Shown: positions 36,511 to 44,417, counted from the stretch's first letter. The stretch is DNA of 64,000 nucleotides from Methanocaldococcus fervens AG86 (GCF_000023985.1 NC_013156.1:608363-672362); one strand, 5' to 3'. Made by a program: numbers and translations. Notes: generated by a model from the letters alone, not told the origin.

Positions 36511-36873
36511 TTATTCACTCTTAATGTGTTTGAATCTTTTTTCATCTTTGTCATACAACTTAATAATCATAACATTTGATGGATGGATTGGGTATGGAAC
36601 TTCTTTTCCATCTTGTCTTTTGTTGTTAGCTCCTTCAACATAAATTCTGTATCTCTTTAAATCAACTTTTGTAACCTCTCCTTCCAAGCCCTTAAAGTCC
36701 CCTCTCATTATTCTAACAACATCTCCCTTCCTAACTGGAATAGCGTTTTTACCTAACTTTTCCTTCAACTCCTTTGATAACATTGCGGACATGACTTTTT
36801 TTCTCAAGTGGAGAGGTGCATTAAATAATGCTTTTCTTTGTTTTCTTGGTTGTTTTGACCTTGTGAAAGCCAT
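36511..36873 (-). CDS. rpl24: 50S ribosomal protein L24
   Basis: uL24, 120 residues. The KOW motif is clear in '[20 protein letters not shown]', preceded by the archaeal N-terminus '[20 protein letters not shown]'. It nucleates large-subunit assembly. ATG at 36873 after GGTGAAAAAT; codons at 36882 would overlap this site. Confidence 0.96.
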   Translation of the reverse strand: MAFTRSKQPRKQRKALFNAPLHLRKKVMSAMLSKELKEKLGKNAIPVRKGDVVRIMRGDFKGLEGEVTKVDLKRYRIYVEGANNKRQDGKEVPYPIHPSNVMIIKLYDKDEKRFKHIKSE

Positions 36874-36896
36874 ATTTTTCACCTTTTTAAATTGAT

Positions 36897-37295
36897 TTAT
36901 ACAATTATCTTAGCAATTCTTGCAATACCTGGCCATCTTTCGGCTGCTTCTTTTGCTACAGGACCTTTAATATCTGAACCTTTTGGGTTTCCGTCAGGTG
37001 TTACTATAACAACTGCATTATCTGCAAATTTAACTCTTGTTCCATCTGGTCTTCTAATCTCTTTTTTCTGTCTAATAACAACTGCTGGTAAAACCTGTTT
37101 TCTCATGTCTGGTGTTCCTTTTTTGACTGTAACTATTACAATGTCTCCAACTCTTGCTGTTGGTAATCTCTTTGCAACCCCTTTGTAGTTTCTTACAGCT
37201 ATGATTTCAACTTCCTTAGCCCCGGTGTTGTCAGCACAGATGCATCTTGCTCCAACTGGCAATCCTCTTACAGGTTTTGAACCAATTGCTTTCAT
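36897..37295 (-). CDS. rpl14: 50S ribosomal protein L14
   Basis: uL14, 132 residues, a beta barrel at the subunit interface. '[20 protein letters not shown]' and '[20 protein letters not shown]'-type text are conserved. ATG at 37295 after AAAGGTGAAAAAT. Located between S17 and L24, gap 23 nt from S17. Confidence 0.97.
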   Translation of the reverse strand: MKAIGSKPVRGLPVGARCICADNTGAKEVEIIAVRNYKGVAKRLPTARVGDIVIVTVKKGTPDMRKQVLPAVVIRQKKEIRRPDGTRVKFADNAVVIVTPDGNPKGSDIKGPVAKEAAERWPGIARIAKIIV

Positions 37296-37318
37296 ATTTT
37301 TCACCTTTTTTTGATAAT

Positions 37319-37672
37319 TTATTCTTCACCTTTAACCTCATCAACTCTTCCCAATTTTTCAACTACAACGAATGCCTTTGTTTTACTTATTGGTCTGCAC
37401 TCCATAACTCTTACAATGTCTCCAACTTTTGCGTTTATGCATGGTGGGTTGTGAGCTGCTAATTTTGTTGTTCTTCTCTCGTATCTTTCATACTTTCTGA
37501 GGTATTTTACAACCTCTCTTTTGATAATAACTGTTTTTTGTGGCTTGTCGCTAACAACTACTCCAACAAAGCTTTGCCCTCTTACTGGCAAAGTTCCGTG
37601 GAATGGGCAGTTTTTATCATCACATTCTACTTCTGGAGCTTTAACTGGAATTCCAATATTTTTTGCTACCAT
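37319..37672 (-). CDS. rps17: 30S ribosomal protein S17
   Basis: uS17, 117 residues. The OB-fold core contains '[20 protein letters not shown]' and '[20 protein letters not shown]'. Archaeal S17 carries an N-terminal extension, seen here with '[11 protein letters not shown]'. ATG after GGAGGTAAAAAC. The 190 nt upstream hold a TATA-like TAATATATAGG (minus, 37777-37787) and one arm of a 12-bp inverted repeat, so this gene may have its own promoter. Confidence 0.96.
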   Translation of the reverse strand: MVAKNIGIPVKAPEVECDDKNCPFHGTLPVRGQSFVGVVVSDKPQKTVIIKREVVKYLRKYERYERRTTKLAAHNPPCINAKVGDIVRVMECRPISKTKAFVVVEKLGRVDEVKGEE

Positions 37673-37792
37673 GTTTTTACCTCCTTATTCATTATGGATT
37701 TGATTTTAACAGCATGAAGTTACAGATGTTAGATTCAAAATTTGTTTATAGAGAAGGTGGCTACTAATAAATAGAAACCTATATATTACTTT

Positions 37793-37804
37793 AACGGTTG
37801 GGGC
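37793..37804 (+). repeat. 12-bp inverted repeat around rnp1, arm 1
   Basis: AACGGTTGGGGC on the plus strand, the exact reverse complement of 38154-38165. In the operon mRNA it lies 59 nt after the rnp1 stop and directly before the TATA-like sequence of rps17. The two arms could pair in RNA across the rnp1 gene, or both could be sites for the same DNA-binding protein. Confidence 0.5.
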
Positions 37805-37862
37805 AAAAATAAGGCTTTTCAAAATATTGTTAAGTTTATGGCAACATTAAGCTTAAAAACAC

Positions 37863-38150
37863 TTAATAGGGATAGAGTATCTTTATCTTTCTTTTTAATC
37901 GCTCCTCTGGCCTCCCTATTAGTAATCTTCCGTCAACCTTCACTTTGCATCCCTTTAGTTGGAAAAGAAATACTGCAACGTCCTTTGGAATCCTCACTTC
38001 TTTTCCGTCCTCTTTCTCTATCACTAGAGTATTCCTCGTCTCATCTACTACTTTTCCTTTAATCCCTATCATCGCTTTGTTCTTTGCTTCAACGATCTCT
38101 ACTTTAAGCCCTATAAGCTCATGCCTAAGAATATTATGAGGAGTGATCAT
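37863..38150 (-). CDS. rnp1: Ribonuclease P protein component 1 (Rpp29/Pop4)
   Basis: A 95-residue Sm-like barrel protein of archaeal RNase P that pairs with Rpp21. 'MITPHNILRHELIGLKVEIV' and 'GIKGKVVDETRNTLVIEKED' are typical, ending 'GRLLIGRPEERLKRKIKILY'. The ATG is preceded by TTGGGGCATC, a poor match to the GGTGAT sites used elsewhere in this operon, and this GGGGC is part of a 12-bp repeat and can pair with an adjacent CCCC. Translation control is therefore plausible. Confidence 0.95.
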   Translation of the reverse strand: MITPHNILRHELIGLKVEIVEAKNKAMIGIKGKVVDETRNTLVIEKEDGKEVRIPKDVAVFLFQLKGCKVKVDGRLLIGRPEERLKRKIKILYPY

Positions 38151-38153
38151 GAT

Positions 38154-38165
38154 GCCCCAACCGTT
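38154..38165 (-). repeat. 12-bp inverted repeat around rnp1, arm 2 (overlaps its ribosome binding region)
   Basis: On the minus strand reads AACGGTTGGGGC, ending 3 nt before the rnp1 ATG. It is the reverse complement of arm 1 when both are read on the same strand, giving a possible 12-pair helix with the sequence downstream of rnp1 in the same transcript. Confidence 0.5.
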
Positions 38166-38169
38166 TTAC

Positions 38170-38205
38170 GGGGACGGGGTGTGCCGTTTCGGCATCCGCG
38201 TCCCC
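38170..38205 (-). ncRNA. GC-rich structured RNA in the rnp1 leader
   Basis: On the minus strand GGGGACG pairs with CGTCCCC (7 bp). After a mismatch, two more pairs and a bulge, an apical stem TGCCG-AAA-CGGCA closes it. GC content is about 70 percent in an AT-rich genome, a known hallmark of structured RNA in Methanocaldococcus. Its 3' CCCC could instead pair with the GGGG next to the rnp1 start, so two exclusive folds exist. It lies in the 95-nt gap between aIF1 and rnp1. No known RNA family was recognised. Confidence 0.55.
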
Positions 38206-38245
38206 TTTTTATTTCCAAAATTTCAAAAATAATAATTAAATTAAA

Positions 38246-38554
38246 TTATCTAACTTCAATTGAATCTCTTGAGAAGCCCATTTTAACGAGTTCTTCAGCA
38301 ACCTTTTTTCTATGGTCTCCCTGAAGTTCAATAGCATCTCCCTTAACAGTCCCTCCACAAGCACAGATATCCTTTAATTTTTTGGCAAGCTCTTTTAAGT
38401 CAATAACGCTTGTATCAAATCCTTCAACTATTGTCATTAATTTACCAAATCTTCTTTTTGTAACATATATTTTTATCTTTTGTTCTTCTTTAGCTATTTC
38501 CTCACAAACACATAGTTCTTTTGGTAATCCACATCTTGGACAAATTTCTGGCAT
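38246..38554 (-). CDS. Translation initiation factor aIF1 (SUI1)
   Basis: A 102-residue SUI1-fold factor that checks start-codon pairing on the small subunit. An archaeal zinc-finger-like N-terminus '[13 protein letters not shown]' precedes the fold '[20 protein letters not shown]' and the conserved '[20 protein letters not shown]'. ATG at 38554 with GAGGTGCAGTG before it. It lies between L29 and rnp1, the order I recall for M. jannaschii. Confidence 0.95.
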   Translation of the reverse strand: MPEICPRCGLPKELCVCEEIAKEEQKIKIYVTKRRFGKLMTIVEGFDTSVIDLKELAKKLKDICACGGTVKGDAIELQGDHRKKVAEELVKMGFSRDSIEVR

Positions 38555-38663
38555 CACTGCACCTCTGTATTTTATGTGCATTTAAGTAATTGATTATATG
38601 TAAATAATGTTTAGGTAGGGTATTTAAATTTTTCCTTTAATGTTTTGGTTGATTTCTGTCAAT

Positions 38664-38876
38664 TTATTGTGAAGCCATTCTTTTCTTTTCATTCATTATT
38701 GTTAATATTCTTGCTATTGTTCTTCTAATTTCTCTCATTCTTCCTGGATTTGAAGGAGCACCAGCAACTGCCTTACTTGCTCTCTCTTTTAACAATTCTC
38801 TTTTTAATTCTACGAGTTTTTCTTTTAATTCATCTATTGACATTTCTCTTAACTCACTTGCTCTTAATATAGCCAT
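38664..38876 (-). CDS. rpl29: 50S ribosomal protein L29
   Basis: uL29, 70 residues, two antiparallel helices near the tunnel exit where signal recognition particle docks. '[20 protein letters not shown]' and '[20 protein letters not shown]' are typical. ATG after AAGGTGAGATATT. Eleven nt downstream of S3. Confidence 0.96.
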   Translation of the reverse strand: MAILRASELREMSIDELKEKLVELKRELLKERASKAVAGAPSNPGRMREIRRTIARILTIMNEKKRMASQ

Positions 38877-38887
38877 AATATCTCACC

Positions 38888-39511
38888 TTATTGTTCCTCT
38901 TCAACTACATGTTTAACTTCTTCATCTTTAATTATAATTTCGTCTGGCAATAAGACATCTGGTCTCATGATTTTTACTGTAACTCCTATAACTCCTGGCT
39001 TTGTTTTTGCAATTGCTCTTCCTTTATCAACAAGTTCTTCAGCAGGTTCTCCACAGTGTTTCATGTATCCAGCCATGAACTTTTCTGTTCTTGCTCTCTC
39101 TCCGGTTAATTTACCTGAGATGATGACTATAACCCCCTTAGCTCCAGCGTTCATAACTCTTCTTACAGCAGTGTGTCCAACTCTTCTAAAGTGCAATCCT
39201 CTCTCTAATGACTGTGCAACTTTTTGTGCAACAACTTGAGCATCTAAATCTGGATTCTCTACTGGCTTAACATCAATTTGTGGTTTTTCAACACCAAATT
39301 CTTCAGCCAATGTTTTTGTTAATTCTCTGATTCTGCTACCTCTTCTACCTATGACGAAACCAGGTTTTTCAGCATATATTGTGATTTTTGTTCCTATAGG
39401 TGTTTTTCTTATATCGCAGTGGCTGTATCCTGCTCTACTCAACTCCTTCTTGAAGTACTCATCGATTAACAATTTTGTGGTATTTTCTTTAACAAATGTT
39501 CTTTCTATCAT
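38888..39511 (-). CDS. rps3: 30S ribosomal protein S3
   Basis: uS3, 207 residues. The N-terminal KH domain has '[20 protein letters not shown]' and the C-terminal domain has '[20 protein letters not shown]'. It lines the mRNA entry tunnel. The acidic tail ends 'KHVVEEEQ'. ATG after AAAGGTGGAGATCC. Follows L22 with a 23-nt gap. Confidence 0.97.
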   Translation of the reverse strand: MIERTFVKENTTKLLIDEYFKKELSRAGYSHCDIRKTPIGTKITIYAEKPGFVIGRRGSRIRELTKTLAEEFGVEKPQIDVKPVENPDLDAQVVAQKVAQSLERGLHFRRVGHTAVRRVMNAGAKGVIVIISGKLTGERARTEKFMAGYMKHCGEPAEELVDKGRAIAKTKPGVIGVTVKIMRPDVLLPDEIIIKDEEVKHVVEEEQ

Positions 39512-39534
39512 GGATCTCCACCTTTATCTTTATT

Positions 39535-39996
39535 TTAGTGGTATTCTTCTAAGATAACTTGTATGTGGACTGTCTCTTGGAACTTAGGTGTAGCTCTACC
39601 AAATGCTCTTGGCATGTATCTTTTGATTGTTATTCCTTTGTTTGTTGAGATGTGCTTTATTCTCAACTTCTCAGTGTTTAAACCTTTGTATTCAGCATTT
39701 GCTTTTGCGTAGTTTAATATCTTTAAGATTGCCTTAGCTGCTTTAACTGGGTATCTACCAGCAGGCCAGCCGAGTTTACCTTTTCTGTGCCCTACTTTCT
39801 TGCAATGTCTTCTGAATAATACAGGTCTTCTCATTGCAATTACATCTTCTAAAAACTTTATAGCTTCATCTAATTTCATTCCATTTATTGATTTACATAT
39901 CTCTCTTGCATGTTTTCTTGATATTGGAATGTTCCTTCCCATAGCCTTTGCGGTTTTTTCAGGATTGACTTGTATTTTGTATTTTAATTTGGCCAT
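39535..39996 (-). CDS. rpl22: 50S ribosomal protein L22
   Basis: uL22, 153 residues, which reaches into the exit tunnel. It starts 'MAKLKYKIQVNPEKTAKAMG' and contains 'NKGITIKRYMPRAFGRATPK', the tunnel hairpin. The ATG at 39996 follows AAAGGTGATAATA; a longer frame upstream to 40092 has no family match and covers the promoter. It heads the ribosomal operon; L3-L4-L23-L2-S19 are not adjacent, as in M. jannaschii. Confidence 0.96.
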   Translation of the reverse strand: MAKLKYKIQVNPEKTAKAMGRNIPISRKHAREICKSINGMKLDEAIKFLEDVIAMRRPVLFRRHCKKVGHRKGKLGWPAGRYPVKAAKAILKILNYAKANAEYKGLNTEKLRIKHISTNKGITIKRYMPRAFGRATPKFQETVHIQVILEEYH

Positions 39997-40060
39997 TATT
40001 ATCACCTTTAAATAATCATAATAAACTGCGTTAATCTCAAGTGTTATTTTCTGTTTGTGG

Positions 40061-40076
40061 TGTTTATATAATTTAA
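40061..40076 (-). promoter_or_regulatory. Promoter of the L22 ribosomal operon
   Basis: On the minus strand AAATTATATAAACACC is a good TATA element. Initiation would fall near 40037, giving a leader of about 40 nt before the L22 ATG. No other promoter as good is seen between L22 and aEF1-beta. Confidence 0.5.
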
Positions 40077-40214
40077 TTAATAGTATCAGCAACGGTCGAG
40101 ATTTTAGAATGTAAGAATATAGAATTTTTAAAGTGTTATATATAATTTACGAATAAATAGGAAACGGTAAAACAAAAACAATTTTCATCCCAATTATTTA
40201 AAAAAGTATTAAAT

Positions 40215-40484
40215 TTATGCTAATGAGACTTCTACTGTTTCTACACTCTCAACATCTTCAATTTCTGCCAAAGCATTTTCTATTGGCTCAGTTCCTCCTT
40301 CTCTTTCTTCCATTTCAATAACTGCATATACAGCATATAAGCCAAATGCTAATGGTTCATCAAACAAACCTCTTATATCAACATCCTGATTTTCTAAAAC
40401 TTCTTTAACTTTTCCTTTTAATTCTTCTTTATTGACTTCTGGACTTTTAGGCATGATTTTTATTTTTGCTAATACAGCAGCCAT
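40215..40484 (-). CDS. ef1b: Elongation factor 1-beta (aEF1-beta)
   Basis: An 89-residue guanine-nucleotide exchange factor for EF-1 alpha, corresponding to the catalytic domain of eukaryotic eEF1B-beta. 'AAVLAKIKIMPKSPEVNKEE' opens it and 'FDEPLAFGLYAVYAVIEMEE' is the nucleotide-exchange core. ATG after GAGGTGGAATA. It follows a small zinc-ribbon gene and a hairpin-containing spacer of 112 nt. Confidence 0.95.
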   Translation of the reverse strand: MAAVLAKIKIMPKSPEVNKEELKGKVKEVLENQDVDIRGLFDEPLAFGLYAVYAVIEMEEREGGTEPIENALAEIEDVESVETVEVSLA

Positions 40485-40540
40485 TATTCCACCTCAATTA
40501 TTAATTAACCTATAGCCACTTTATAGTCCATCGAATCACA

Positions 40541-40563
40541 CCCATAGGGCTTCGCCCTATTGG
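40541..40563 (-). other. Stable hairpin between zinc-ribbon gene and aEF1-beta
   Basis: Minus-strand CCAATAGGGC-GAA-GCCCTATGGG makes nine pairs with one mismatch and a GAA loop. A flanking self-complementary GGTATACC and a smaller stem CTATA/TATAG (40510-40526) make the whole 40505-40575 region unusually structured. It could be a processing or attenuation site or part of a small RNA. Confidence 0.4.
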
Positions 40564-40596
40564 TATACCCAATATTACTAACGCTATTCTACCTAA

Positions 40597-40761
40597 TTAT
40601 GGTCCTTCGAATCCACACTTTGGACATTTGTATAGGTTGTTTAATTTTCTGCATCTTTCGCATCTTACAATCTCTACCTCTCCACAGTTTGGACATAGGA
40701 ATCTTGTTGCTTTTTCTCTTGGAGCAATCTCAGCGTTGCAGCTTGTGCAAACGTATTTCAT
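40597..40761 (-). CDS. Small multi-zinc-ribbon protein (HVO_2753-like)
   Basis: A 54-residue protein with eight or more cysteines in four pairs: '[10 protein letters not shown]', '[10 protein letters not shown]', 'VRCERCRKL' and '[10 protein letters not shown]'. The pattern matches the widespread archaeal 55-60 residue zinc-finger family often next to aEF1-beta; a halophile member affects biofilm and swarming. ATG at 40761 after TTAGGTGAGAAAG, 21 nt from the mfnE stop. Conserved linkage suggests a translation-related role. Confidence 0.85.
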   Translation of the reverse strand: MKYVCTSCNAEIAPREKATRFLCPNCGEVEIVRCERCRKLNNLYKCPKCGFEGP

Positions 40762-40782
40762 CTTTCTCACCTAATTTTTTAT

Positions 40783-41427
40783 CTATTCTTTTCCAATGAT
40801 TTTTGTGCATAGTGTGTGTTTTCCTTCTAAAATGTCTATAACTCTCTCAGGATATTTACCATTAACAACATAAGCGTTCATTTTAAATTTTTTTAAAAGA
40901 ATTGGAAATGTCTCATCTACAGATGTTAAACCTTTAATGTCATTTGCATTAATGATATTTAATAGTTTCCCTTCTGGGAATTTGTCATATATGCCATCAA
41001 CATCAGTTGCTATTATAATTTCCCTAACATCTAATAACCTACCAATATATAAACTTAATGAATCTGATGTAATAGCCCAAGAATGCTCGGCAATATCTGT
41101 TGAGAGGAGAAGTTTTGAAGGCAGTAATATAGCAATTTTTTCATTTTTTATCTCTTTTTTTAAATCAAATAATGTATCATAAGCTTTTATATTTCCAAGT
41201 TCAGCATAAACCTCTCCAATCAAATCCATACATTTTATTGCCAATTTATGGGATAGAGAATTTGAGATATTTAGAGTTTTATCTATCTTCCTAACAACAT
41301 TTGCAAATTCTCCTCCTCCTGGAATGATAACTATTTCTTTATTCTTTTCATTTGCATAATCTTTTAATGCCTTTAATAATGGCTCTGCTTCATAAGTTAA
41401 AGAACCGCCAATTTTTATTGGATGCAT
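40783..41427 (-). CDS. mfnE: [5-(aminomethyl)furan-3-yl]methyl phosphate kinase MfnE
   Basis: A 214-residue amino acid kinase-fold enzyme in methanofuran synthesis; it phosphorylates the aminomethylfuran phosphate to the diphosphate used by MfnF. The fold shows 'IKIGGSLTYE' at the N-terminus, 'IVIIPGGGEFANVVRKID' and 'IIATDVDGIYDKFPEGKLL'. The M. jannaschii enzyme is MJ0458 as I recall, in this same context. ATG after CAGTGAGAAT. The M20 peptidase gene ends 4 nt upstream. Confidence 0.88.
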   Translation of the reverse strand: MHPIKIGGSLTYEAEPLLKALKDYANEKNKEIVIIPGGGEFANVVRKIDKTLNISNSLSHKLAIKCMDLIGEVYAELGNIKAYDTLFDLKKEIKNEKIAILLPSKLLLSTDIAEHSWAITSDSLSLYIGRLLDVREIIIATDVDGIYDKFPEGKLLNIINANDIKGLTSVDETFPILLKKFKMNAYVVNGKYPERVIDILEGKHTLCTKIIGKE

Positions 41428-41431
41428 ATTC

Positions 41432-42670
41432 TCACTGTTTCAAAATTTCATAAAACACTTCAGCCATCTTAACTAAATCTTCTACTTTAATATGTTCATT
41501 AGGTTGGTGGGCTGTTTCTTCTCCAATACCCCAAACCGCTACATCATATCCCTTACATCTCAAAAATGCCGCAACAGTTCCCCCACCCATACCGCAGAGC
41601 TTTGCCTCTCTATTTAAAACCTTTTTTATTGCTTTTTTTAACTCTTTAACAACTTCAGAGTTTTCACTGCTATAATTTGGATTTTCAGATTTTAATATAT
41701 CGTAAGTTATCTCTACCTTTACTGATCTGTTATAATGCTTTATATATTTTTTAAAGTCAAAGTTTTTTATAAAATCATCTATAAACTTTAAAATTTCATC
41801 TATTGTATAAGTTGGCAAAACTCTGCAGTCAAAAACAACCTCAACATATCCCGGAATTGTATTTGGGTTTTCAACCTTATTTTTTAATATTGTTGGTTCA
41901 AAGGTTGAATACTCTGGCAGAAATATTGGATTAATTTCATTAAATCGCTCATATAAATTATTGTAAAGCTCATTTACAAAGTTAAAAGCTACTATATTGG
42001 CATTCAGCCCATTTTCTGGTGTGCTTCCATGACACTGCCTCCCTTTAATGTTGAATTTTATCCATAAAATACCCTTCTCTCCAATCTCTATGTATTCACC
42101 AGTAGGTGTTCCAAAGTCTGGAACTATAATCAAATCATCCTTCTTAAATATCTCATCCTCAAAATTTAACAAATACTTTAAACCATACTCACTTCCATCT
42201 TCTTCATCAGACACAAAAATTAATGATAAATTGTATTTTGGTTCAATGTTGTTTTCAAAAATCATCTTTAGTAAAAGTAGGGAGGAAACTATCCCTTTGT
42301 GGTTATCTTCAGTCCCTCTTCCATAGATTTTCCCATCCTTAACAACAGGCTCATAAGGATTTGTTTCCCATAAGCTGATATCCCCTTCTGGAACAGTGTC
42401 CAAATGAGAAATAATATGTAATGTTCTGTCTTTTTTAAAATCTATTTTAAATACAATGTTTGGTCTTTCAATGCCATATTTGTCTATAGTGTTGTATTCT
42501 TTTAGAGTGTAATTTTTTATATTGTATTTATCAACATACTCAATTAACTTTCTCTTAACATATTCTGCCTTTTCTTTTTCTCCTTTTCCTCCAAATGAAG
42601 GATTTACTGAATTTATTTTTATTAAATCTTTCTCCAACTTTATAGCTTCCTCTATCAGCATATTCATCAT
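41432..42670 (-). CDS. M20-family metallopeptidase (ArgE/DapE/CPG2 type)
   Basis: A 412-residue di-zinc hydrolase. Metal ligands and base are visible: 'HIISHLDTVPEGD' (His, Asp), 'YGRGTEDNHKGIV' (bridging Asp), 'FVSDEEDGSEYG' (catalytic Glu, ligand Glu), 'VPDFGTP' and 'GEETAHQPNEH'. The dimerisation domain lies in the middle. Substrate is not clear; members remove acyl groups from amino acids or cleave dipeptides. Two ATGs (42670, 42667) overlap the stop of a small frame upstream; a third at 42661 is possible. Confidence 0.88.
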   Translation of the reverse strand: MMNMLIEEAIKLEKDLIKINSVNPSFGGKGEKEKAEYVKRKLIEYVDKYNIKNYTLKEYNTIDKYGIERPNIVFKIDFKKDRTLHIISHLDTVPEGDISLWETNPYEPVVKDGKIYGRGTEDNHKGIVSSLLLLKMIFENNIEPKYNLSLIFVSDEEDGSEYGLKYLLNFEDEIFKKDDLIIVPDFGTPTGEYIEIGEKGILWIKFNIKGRQCHGSTPENGLNANIVAFNFVNELYNNLYERFNEINPIFLPEYSTFEPTILKNKVENPNTIPGYVEVVFDCRVLPTYTIDEILKFIDDFIKNFDFKKYIKHYNRSVKVEITYDILKSENPNYSSENSEVVKELKKAIKKVLNREAKLCGMGGGTVAAFLRCKGYDVAVWGIGEETAHQPNEHIKVEDLVKMAEVFYEILKQ

Positions 42671-42786
42671 CTCAGTTTATGTTTTATACAATTTGATAGA
42701 ATTTTTAATATCCCTTCTACATCTTCTTCATCATTTAGCTCGTTCAATATTTTAACTTTTATGTATTGTTTGATAATGTTTTTCAT
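42667..42786 (-). CDS. Possible 39-residue overlapping small protein
   Basis: An ATG inside the 3' end of the HTH gene opens a frame reading MKNIIKQYIKVKILNELNDE and ending KHKLR, with its TGA overlapping the ATGATG start of the M20 gene. Overlaps at both ends suggest translational coupling. The sequence looks helical and protein-like, but there is no clear ribosome binding site. It might instead be an alternative C-terminus of the HTH gene reached by frameshift. Confidence 0.35.
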   Translation of the reverse strand: MKNIIKQYIKVKILNELNDEEDVEGILKILSNCIKHKLR

Positions 42787-43129
42787 AAATTTTAAGAATT
42801 TTTACTGCCTCATCTGTTAATTCATAAATTTTCTTTTCCTTTCCAATTTTTGTCATTTCTTTAGATTTTAATTTTAAACATCCAATTTTTTCAAGCTCTT
42901 TAATTATATCACTTATCGTTTGCTCCCCAACGTAATGTTTCACAGATAATTTATTGTGCTTCATCTTTTGATTGATTTTTCTGATGATGTTATAGACTGT
43001 AATCTCCTCCCCTTTAACTCCAAGTTCTATAACTTCTTTCATTAATTCCAGCTTATTATGAAGCTTTTTTGGCATAATTTCATCCAAAAATTTACTAGCA
43101 TGCATAATAAGTTTAAATGCTTTATTCAA
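42752..43129 (-). CDS. Winged-helix transcription regulator-like protein
   Basis: A protein of about 117-125 residues with a basic, helix-rich sequence. 'VKHYVGEQTISDIIKELEKIGCLKL' followed by 'GKEKKIYELTDEAVKILKIY' resembles the recognition helix and wing of MarR/PadR-type domains. Start is uncertain: a TTG at 43129 or an ATG at 43105, neither with a ribosome binding site, so the mRNA may be leaderless. A 16-bp palindrome containing a TATA sequence lies just upstream and could be its own operator. Confidence 0.6.
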   Translation of the reverse strand: MNKAFKLIMHASKFLDEIMPKKLHNKLELMKEVIELGVKGEEITVYNIIRKINQKMKHNKLSVKHYVGEQTISDIIKELEKIGCLKLKSKEMTKIGKEKKIYELTDEAVKILKIYEKHYQTIHKS

Positions 43130-43154
43130 AAAAGTGGTGGGTTTTTGTTGAATA

Positions 43155-43170
43155 TTGGTATATATACCAA
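43155..43170. promoter_or_regulatory. 16-bp perfect palindrome overlapping a bidirectional TATA box
   Basis: TTGGTATATATACCAA is fully self-complementary. On the minus strand it places initiation near 43130, at the HTH gene. On the plus strand it places it near 43190, ahead of a possible 12-codon gene. Palindromes like this are typical dimeric regulator sites, and the neighbouring HTH protein is the obvious candidate. Confidence 0.6.
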
Positions 43171-43215
43171 ATTAAGTAGCCGTATTAGTTGTAAAAGTTG
43201 TAGGGGGTGAAGCCC

Positions 43216-43254
43216 ATGGTAGCTCCAAGAAAACCAAAAAACCCAAAAAACTAA
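43216..43254 (+). CDS. Possible 12-residue microprotein
   Basis: ATG GTA GCT CCA AGA AAA CCA AAA AAC, then Pro-Lys-Asn and TAA: MVAPRKPKNPKN. It has a strong ribosome binding site (GGGGGTGA, 6 nt upstream) and a promoter-like palindrome at proper distance. The product is Pro/Lys-rich. With no same-strand gene downstream it is not an attenuator leader. It could be a real microgene, the start of a small RNA or chance. Confidence 0.35.
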   Translation: MVAPRKPKNPKN

Positions 43255-43323
43255 TTTAGCTCATTAATCTCTTTTTATTTTTTCCAAATTTTATTTGTAT
43301 GTCCTCTCTCTTTTAATCTTACA

Positions 43324-44417
43324 TTAAATTAAGAAAAGGTATGTAGCTAAAGCAGTTAGGTGCATTATGTATATTGTCATTCCAATCAATAAAAACCTTA
43401 CTACACTCACTTTTTTATCAGATAATCTCAGTGTTATCAAATTGGCGAATGAAGCTATCAAACTCCCATTACCGCCAGCATTTACTCCATAGGCTATTGG
43501 TAGCCAATTTTCATAGAGGTTTGAGAGTAGTATAGTCGCTGGCACATTGGAAATTATTTGAGAGAGCAGAGAAGAGTAAATCATTAACATAATATCGTCA
43601 CATTTTATTAAAAAGATATCAGCAATTCCAATCCTTTTAAATCCTTCAATGTCAATAAAAAGAAAGACAAAAGTTAATAAAAATAGATAATCTACTTTAA
43701 CTTTCCTATAAATCAAAATAGCCAATATTAATGGAAAAAGCCATATGAAATTCAAAAATCCAAAAATGCATAACAAAACTAAAATAAAGGTTAATATATA
43801 AAATATCCATTCCTTTTTAAACTCAATATTTGTGTTTATCTTAGCATCATATTTTTTAAATTCTAAAAACGGAAAAATAACCAAAATCCCTAAAATTTCA
43901 AATGGAATCATATTGATTATAAAATCTACCACTCCAATATCATAAAAATGAAACAAAAATAGATTTTGAGGATTGCCAATTGGTGTCATGGCACTTCCAA
44001 TATTTGCAGATATCCCTTCAAAGATTATAAGCTTTTCAAGGTCTTTTTTATCAGCCCCTATATACCTAAATAATATTAATGTAAGAGGAACTATAACGAA
44101 TAGGGCAACGTCATTTGTTATCAACATTGATAAAATAAAAGTTAAAGCTATTAAAGTGATAAATGTTCTTTTTGAATATTTTAAGATTTTTAAAGAGACG
44201 TAATCTAAAAACTTCAAATCTCTTAAGACATTTACAATAACCATTAAATAAAACAAAGTAGTATAGTTTTCCACTCCACTACATTAATAGCGTCAGATGG
44301 GCTAACCACAAACATCAACATCAAAATACCAACAAATATAAAAATTAAAAATATGAATGTATCAACCCTCATATTCATCAACCACAGCCTTTTAAGAAAA
44401 CTTGGGAAATCAACCAT
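43324..44417 (-). pseudogene. ArsB/NhaD-type anion permease, frameshifted
   Basis: A polytopic ion transporter-like gene in two frames. The first part starts at ATG 44417 (or 44378) and reads '...VVSPSDAINVVEWKTILLCF' before a stop. The second, 43324-44274, continues 'FYLMVIVNVLRDLKFLDYVS' and carries family signatures ('LLTNDVALFVIVPL'-like 'ITNDVALFVIVPLTL', 'GSAMTPIGNPQNLFLFHF', 'NVPATILL'). Adding one T in the run near 44245 restores a ~360-residue protein. It could be inactive, or the deletion could be a sequencing error. Substrate unknown (arsenite, sodium/proton or dicarboxylate are options). Confidence 0.65.

Noticed and set aside
38170-38210. Plus-strand hairpin followed by TTTTT, like an intrinsic terminator
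   Set aside because: No plus-strand gene lies upstream; all genes around it run leftward, so the structure is more likely an RNA element of the minus-strand operon.
39997-40092. 32-codon N-terminal extension of L22
   Set aside because: It covers the TATA box and has no similarity to L22; the ATG at 39996 has a perfect GGTGATAATA site.
40508-40570. tRNA-like region with GATTCGAT
   Set aside because: The TTCGA-like loop is not closed by a T-arm stem and no acceptor or anticodon stems can be formed; the hairpin alone is reported.
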